From: Saccharum officinarum
Lineage: Eukaryota > Streptophyta > Magnoliopsida > Poales > Poaceae
Assembly (NCBI GenBank): GCA_020631735.1
Contig: CM036199.1
Coordinates: forward strand, 21,927,553-21,991,552
DNA: 64,000 nucleotides
Direction: 5' to 3'
In this document: positions 58,163-64,000 of the stretch, piece by piece
Layout of the letters: each line of letters starts with the position of its first letter
Position numbering within the stretch: the first letter of the stretch is position 1
Program-made: the position numbers and the translations under genes
Notes under the pieces: model-generated
The model's database searches: none
The model's input: the letters and a program-made list of their open reading frames with translations, nothing else
Told to the model about the DNA's origin: nothing

Positions 58163-61100
58163 TGTCACGGAACCTCCTAAATTATGATGACCTACATGTA
58201 TCTGTCATTGTCATAATGACCTCTGACAGCCATACTTATGTTCCTCATAACTTAAAATGCCTGCTATCCTTCGAACAAGATCTAATTACAGGAGCATTGC
58301 AATATTACAACAGTTTATTCAAAATACCATTAGAGTAAAAGAGCGAAAGTCTTACATAACTTAAGTTTACAAACCATAATTTCAAACCTCAAACCATAAA
58401 TAACATTATTACAAAACCAGTAGTAGTGGAGTATCAGTAGTAACTTTATTACAACACCCAAATAAGGTGCCTTGCCCAGAGGCCACACAGCCCACTCGTC
58501 GTCACTTTCTTCAACAACAACGGTCATACAGTAAGACTCAAACCAGGCTTACTCATGAACCGCACCTGCAACAAGGGTTTAACAAACCCTGAGTACTGAG
58601 GGTACTCAACAAGACTTACCCGACTAAGAAAAAGACTCCAAAGACATGCTAGCTTTAGGAGATTAAGGTACGAGTATTCAAGAATCAAAATGATTTTGCA
58701 GAAAAGCTTACTAAAGTAAGTCCTTACTTTCAACCTTTTGTTTTCATCATTGATAGTTCATTAACCAATTCTAAGTGATTCCAATCTAGATCAAAGTAAT
58801 TCTCATCAAGATTATTTCCTTATTCTTTTTTTTTCAATTCTAGTTCTTAACTACGATGTAGGTCAGGCGATCGAGTCTCCATAACCGAGGAGCAACGACG
58901 ATTCGAACCGATTATACCCAGCTAGGGATCTCTATCCTCACGACATATGTAGAACTAAATCTTGCATATGTCAACCCTCATTTAGATCTTCCAAGACCAA
59001 AATGTGTCCATCACCACCCGAGAATACAGTACTCCTCGAACCTGACCCAATTCTAGCCCCGAGGGTACATGCTACTCTCGCTATCTCTCCACTCCCAGTA
59101 CGAGGTAGGATATTCTAGAAATGGAATCACTAATATCTTGGGCTTACCCAAGACATGAGGCTAGTTGCAAAGTCTCGAAACACAAGCGGACCTACAACGA
59201 ACGGTCCTTAATTGACAAGGCAGAAATACTATATTAAGACTCCTTTCTCAATGCAAGTTAGCAGTAGTCAAACCACCCGCCCGATCTTCAAGTTCATTCT
59301 TAAATTTCATTATTCATCAAGTATACCATCATGGCCATATAAGCATTTCATTTAAAAGCCTAACTTATTAAGCATAGCGAAGTATACTATGCATTTTTCA
59401 ATAAACACAGGTACTAAGGGTGATATCACAATAATCAAGGATGATAATACAGCAATAGGGTTATCACTCAATTCCTAATTACTTAATGCAATAAACTATA
59501 GTACAAGTGATAAAGATTTGTAAAACTCAAGGAAGGGTTTAAATGCACCGGGGCTTGCCTTACTCAGACGAGACGACTGGTTCAGGCTCAACAACACCGA
59601 CGTCCGGTCCAGAACCCACTGACGATTGCTCTTCTCCGAAAGCTTGCTCGACAACGCTAACCTCCTCAAAAGTGAAAACTACACGAGAATATGACATGCT
59701 TCAATATGATGCGGTGATAAACATGATGCTTGATGATGATATGCCATGATTAATAACTTGAGTATAACTTTCCTTCGTGATATAGTTGCAAACCAACATA
59801 ACTCACTAACTAACCATAATTACATTAAGCAACGTTATTACTTCTTAAAGAACATGTTAATCATGAGCTCAACCAAGTAATTAAGGTGTCATGGATCATT
59901 AAGGGTTAATGACCCAAGATCATCACTCAATTAAAAATGGCACACAACACTTAAAGTTATCAACTTAAATATTTATTTAATCACTTAAACAATTAAGGCA
60001 TAAATTAAGAATAATTTAAACTTCATCTAATTGATCTCAAACTTTTTCTATAGATTGATCATAGTCTCAAATAGTGTCAAAATAAATTTCATGATTTTTG
60101 GATTAATATTTTAATTACTAAAATTCCTGAAAGTTGCATTTAACATTTAATTGAGCTAATTAAATAACTTACAAAAAGTAATCAAAATTGGCCTTTAATA
60201 TTTTTTCTAGATAGTTTACACTCTGAAAAGCTTACACAAAAATTTTCAATATTTTTGGAGCTTTACAAAAATTTTACTAAAATAAACAAAAACTACCACT
60301 ATTTCATATTTTCGAAAAAGAAAAACAAAAATCGTCAACACGGGCCGCTTTCCTTCTCTTCGTTTGGCCCAGCCAGACGCGCGGCCCACACGCGCGCTCA
60401 CGCTCGCCCCTCTCGTGGCCTAGCCAGACGCGCGCTTGCTCAGCCCAGCAAAGCCAGACCGCGCGGCCCGCTTGCGCGCGCACTCCCTCCCTCTCTCTCG
60501 CTGACGAGGCGGCCCCGCCTGTCATCCCTCTCCTCCCGTCTGCTCTTCTCTCCCTCTCTCTTCCCGCGGCCCGGCTACGGCGGCACGGTGACTGGCCGGC
60601 GACCACGACACCGGTGACATAACTAACTTGACCATCACGACCTACACCACACCGCGAACACCCTCGGACAACTCACACGACTGCAGACCCCCCCGGAGGG
60701 AACCCCACCCCAGCCATGGCGGCACGGTGGCTACGGTGACCGACGCCCCGGTAAACAAAGCCGGTAACGATCAAATTGAATGCATGGGAAGCATCAGCGG
60801 CCCACCACGAGTGTATCTAGGCGACTGGTACGCGTGGAGAGACGGTGGAGGTGGCTGGCCACGTGAGGCAGCGCTGTGGCTACGGTTCAAGTGAAGCGAG
60901 GCGGTGCGGGCTGGCTCAGCAAGTACGCCAAGGCGTTGCGGAGCTTGTGGCGCGGCCAATTGCGGCGACCGGTGCTCAGCGGAAGCAGCGTGGCACGGCG
61001 GAACAGAGATGCACGGTGATGGCGGCGGAAGGAAGAAAAGAAGAAGCTGACGACCGGCTATGGCTCAAATAGACGAGGGTGAGACGCTGACGACTTGCCA

Positions 61101-61439
61101 GCAGCTTCGTGGACTCGAACACGCGGTCGACCACGCGTCCAAGCGTTGGAAACGCCGAGAAGGACGTCGGCGGTGAAGAGGCAGGCAAGCTGCTCCCCGG
61201 GTCTACTGTAGATACTAAAAACCACCTCATTCTTCTGTTTTTATTTTTCAAAATTACTTACAATTTCATATGGAGACTTCAAAAACTCAAAATACCAAAG
61301 TTGTACATCTAACCAAGACCTACAACTTTGATATTCAAACCATTTTCAAATTTTGCCTCCATTTTGAAATTTAGGTTTGGAAATAAAAATAGGTCAAATT
61401 TAAAATTTGCTTATTAACATCTGCATCTAGGATGTTACA
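58163..61439. mobile_element. 3.3-kb solo LTR with GGATG TSD
   Basis: The 3277-bp segment begins TGTCAC and ends GTTACA, and is flanked by GGATG on both sides (58158-58162 and 61440-61444). No internal retroelement domains or primer-binding site adjoin it, so it is a solo LTR. The size and the TGTAACATCC / GTGACA termini read on the minus strand recall long LTRs of Tekay-type chromoviruses, which would make the minus strand the sense strand; that is inference. Small frames inside (59543-59749, 60255-60617) have no domains. A related, more decayed LTR lies at about 1-1260 in the opposite orientation. Confidence 0.88.
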
Positions 61440-61444
61440 GGATG

Positions 61445-61726
61445 CGACGCCAGTGGCGCCGCCATCGCCTGACCAAAAGGTTAAGGTTTTCACCCAGAAA
61501 TGATATGCCGCACACGCAAATGGGAGAAGACCGTTTGATGGACGCTTCTAAGGAAAAAAAACGACGCACGTAGGCGTCGCCGTCATGGACCCGAGAGGGA
61601 CAAAGCTTTCGCCATGGCCCCATGCATAGCAAAGGCTACGGTTTATCTACTGCGCCAGTCGCTGCCCTGTGACTGCCGCCCTACGAGTCGCCTGCCTAGG
61701 TGACCAGCTGCACACCGAGGTCGTCA
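61445..61726. other. Continuation of host sequence after solo LTR
   Basis: Short GC-rich stretch that resumes the text interrupted at 58157. It includes a TTAAGGTTTTCACCC word of the kind seen in retroelement-derived DNA. No gene was recognised. Confidence 0.35.
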
Positions 61727-62010
61727 CTGGCGGAGCCAGGGGGGCAGGCAGGGGCCATGGCCCCCCAACATCACAGCAAAAAAATTTTAGGTAGTATATA
61801 ATTCAATAATCCATATTAGAAAGATATAATAAAAGCTTTGTCATATATTTTTTGATGACTTCTGAACAACAAAATCACACTAATTTGTATTTTATCTTTA
61901 GATGAGCCCATCCATAGTGTAAAAATCCAAACAAATAAGCTACACTCAGTTATTTTATGGTTGAAACTCTTCGAGCGGCCCCCTATCCATAGTTTCTGGC
62001 TCCGGCACTG
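61727..62010. mobile_element. MULE-like miniature element, 10-bp TSD
   Basis: 284 bp bounded by CTGGCGGAGCCAG at the left and CTGGCTCCGGCACTG at the right, imperfect inverted repeats sharing CGGAGCCAG. The flanks repeat GAGGTCGTCA exactly (61717-61726, 62011-62020). A 9-11-bp TSD points to Mutator-like transposition; 10 bp is too long for typical hAT or PIF insertions. The interior is AT-rich and non-coding. Confidence 0.75.
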
Positions 62011-62020
62011 GAGGTCGTCA

Positions 62021-62869
62021 CTAGCTTGGACGGCGTGACGCGCCCTGGAGTCGTGCACACATCGATCCCTAAGAGTGGAACATTAGACGGGCAACACAAA
62101 TCGACACAAATAAAGGTAACTAGTGAAAGACCATCTTTTGATGAGATTACTGGGAGTGAGAACAATCATTTAATATAAGCAGACATTTCTCAATGATAAA
62201 GTATATGGTACTACTGAATCTTAAATATATCATGAACCATACTAAAATCATAAATGGCAGATATTCAACAGCCAGCAAATCCCGTCGCAGTACCTATCTT
62301 CAAGAAAATTCTAAACTCCGTAATCCACAGAACCAGCCAATCAACCAATCTAATCCAGTTCGGCCTTTGAGTGGGTTGGGCCGACATCGTGCACAAAGGT
62401 GAGCAGGCCTATATAAGAATGGTGTGCCTTCGAAAAGCACATAACCCAGTTTGGGTTTACCTTTTTCTCTGGGCAATGCTTGTATCTATGCGTCAGTCCC
62501 GTGACTCCCGTCCACATGAGCCTCATCCACTCGTTCACGGACCCAACCCACGTCGCACGCCCACTCTGCACTGCACGCTCCCGCTCGCGAGACGACTCCG
62601 CTCGCCCGCACCGCCCGCCTGCGCCGTCCGCCATCGCAGGACGGACTCTGCTTGTGCCGCTTGTTGGCGCTGCCCCTGCCCGCGCCGCTCGCCCACCGTC
62701 CGGACTCGCGCCTCCATCCGCCTGCCGCACCCACTGCCGAGGTCCGTGCCACCACCGAGCTCCGCACCGACGACCTCCGAGCACTCCGTGGCATCGAGCT
62801 CCGCGCCGGCATCGAGCTCCACAAGGACGAGCTCCATTTGTCCAACAGCAAGGTGACACTGCGCTGAAA
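62021..62869. other. Intergenic, GC-rich from about 62500
   Basis: No gene is supported. Frames of 70-170 aa on both strands at 62350-62990 are low-complexity products of high GC content. A CCTATATAAG TATA-like word occurs at about 62407 without a recognised gene downstream. Confidence 0.4.
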
Positions 62870-63270
62870 GCACGTGTTGCAAGCGTATGTTTCGAGTGTT
62901 TTAGTTGTTTTAGAGGTATGTTGTAAGGGTTTCGTATGAATGTTGCAAAAATAGATTAGAATGTTGCATATGTTGCAATGGTTGTACACTTATGTTGCAA
63001 ACTTCTATCCCCATTATTTTATCTTTTTTTTCAGACGTATGTCGCAAGTGTGTTTATCTGGAAGTTACATATGTTTCACGCATATGTTGCAAATATTTTA
63101 TCTGGATGTTGCGTACGTGTTGCAGAGGTTTTCAAGTGTTTCATGTGTTTTTCGCAAGTGTTTCAGACGCATGTTTTAAATGTTTCATCTGTCTTCAGAC
63201 GTATGTTGCAAATGTTTCATTTGAATGTTGCAAAAGTAGATCGAGTGTTGCATATGTTGCAATGGCACCT
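62870..63270. repeat. ATGTTGCAA-type degenerate repeat field
   Basis: The words ATGTTGCAA, TGTTTCA and AGACGTATG recur many times at irregular spacing over 400 bp, for example CATATGTTGCAATGG at about 62965 and again at about 63250. It is not a clean tandem array. Similar words occur near 12095-12130, so it is probably a dispersed grass repeat of unknown class. Confidence 0.6.
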
Positions 63271-64000
63271 GTGGCTAGCAGACAACGGCCTACCGCAGGG
63301 CTTCGGCTCCTATCTCATGCCTTCCTCGCGAGGCGCGCCTCGCCCTCTCCTCTTCCTCCACTCTCTTTCCTTCCCTCCATCTCACAACGGTAGTTCGAGC
63401 TTGGCGAGAAACCCTACCCGACGAGCACGCGAACACTCACGGAGGTGGTGGCCCCAGGTGGGACGACAGCGGCGTGATGCTCGCGTAGTGGCCCCAGAGC
63501 AAGCTGAGGTCCGCGTTCTCCGCTCGCTACGCACGGGAAATAAACAGACGCATGCATCCGTCTGGGCGCGAGTAACACCGTTCTCTCTCTCTCTCGGGGG
63601 TGGGGAAGAAAGATGATTTCATGTGTCAAAAATTGAATTGTTGAACAAACCATGCCATGACGCACAGACCAGCACTGCCTTTGCCTTTTCTAATCTTGGT
63701 GAGTTAGCGATGGATGATAATCACTCCTTGAGCAACGAGGAGCAATGGTGCGGCCAACTATATAAGTTTTATATAAGGTTGTGGAAAAAGAAAATCTACG
63801 AGTCTTTGACGGTCGAGCCAAAACCATGAGATCTGCTTCTATATTTGTCCTTTGGATAGTCATCCCACGGACCTACTCACCCACACACAAACGATTCCTT
63901 GGTGAAAATTCTAACGACGCGATTCGTGCTCTCCTCGTGAGCTGAGGATGCTGCAGAAATAATGCCTCCCACAGACCTTGTTCTAGCTGCTATGCAAAAG
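63271..64000. other. Right edge, nothing recognised
   Basis: Frames below 100 aa of low complexity; no element termini found. A gene might begin beyond the window. Confidence 0.4.

Noticed and set aside
57641..58187. Overlapping frames of 60-140 aa near the left TSD of the solo LTR
   Set aside because: They are C-rich low-complexity sequence open in several frames at once, without start context or motif.
60255..60617. 120-aa frame with Arg/Ala/Ser-rich product
   Set aside because: It lies inside a TSD-bounded solo LTR and has no domain; composition explains it.
62400..62420. TATA-like word as a gene promoter
   Set aside because: No supported coding region follows it within the window.
62350..62990. 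Frames of 115-169 aa on both strands
   Set aside because: Mutually overlapping, low-complexity, no domains; caused by local GC content.

Overview
The window is nuclear DNA of a grass, most likely a panicoid of the sorghum/sugarcane/maize group. This is inferred from GC-rich gene starts with AT-rich introns, dense Tourist/PIF-like MITEs, a CACTA element with CTTTGCCGAGTGT-type subterminal repeats, a SIRE/Maximus-type copia with a GACCGGACGCG minisatellite in its LTR, and Helitron 3' ends. Only four genes look like functional host genes. Most of the rest is transposable elements, several of them delimited here to the base by target-site duplications (TSDs).

Host genes: (1) 3321-5120 (+), a six-exon Eco1/Ctf7 cohesin acetyltransferase with an N-terminal PIP box, a C2H2 finger and a GNAT domain. 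(2) 5633-9118 (-), a twelve-exon CDC48B-type tandem AAA+ ATPase, tail-to-tail with CTF7 and containing one GC-AG intron. (3) 13756-17690 (+), a four-exon class III peroxidase with an unusual proline-rich domain of about 150 residues between the signal peptide and the haem domain; its first two introns are swollen by five MITEs. (4) 48815-50494 (+), an intronless secreted glyoxal/galactose-oxidase-like copper radical oxidase with a copia element inserted 73 bp after its stop codon. The four genes share no pathway that I can see: sister-chromatid cohesion, a CDC48-like chaperone, and two apoplastic redox enzymes.

Mobile-element layout: 1-2200, Gypsy-LTR-like and SIRE-LTR-like remnants. 9411-10048, a retroelement tail remnant. 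10776-11878, a solo LTR (TSD CAATT). 12449-13031, two MITEs. 19406-29975, a gene-poor stretch bounded by Helitron-type 3' termini, with GC-rich exon-like segments that may be captured. 30039-31502, four MITEs. 32053-32152, an assembly gap of exactly 100 N. 32153-37387, a broken SIRE-type copia on the minus strand. 37492-38294, two adjacent MITEs. 38427-44299, a full-length but mutated L1-type LINE (17-bp TSD). 46228-47939, a non-autonomous CACTA element (TSD CAT) with a 148-bp tandem repeat, a tRNA-like segment and a nested MITE. 50568-55562, a complete copia with identical 125-bp LTRs (TSD TTTGA) but one frameshift and one stop. 55885-56263, an AT-rich foldback. 58163-61439, a 3.3-kb solo LTR (TSD GGATG). 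61727-62010, a MULE-like miniature element (10-bp TSD).

I found no prokaryotic-type system, CRISPR array or toxin gene, and no clearly new multi-gene system. The most unusual protein is the proline-rich peroxidase; the most informative structural observations are the precisely bounded element insertions. All functions are read from motifs and gene structure. No database search was run.
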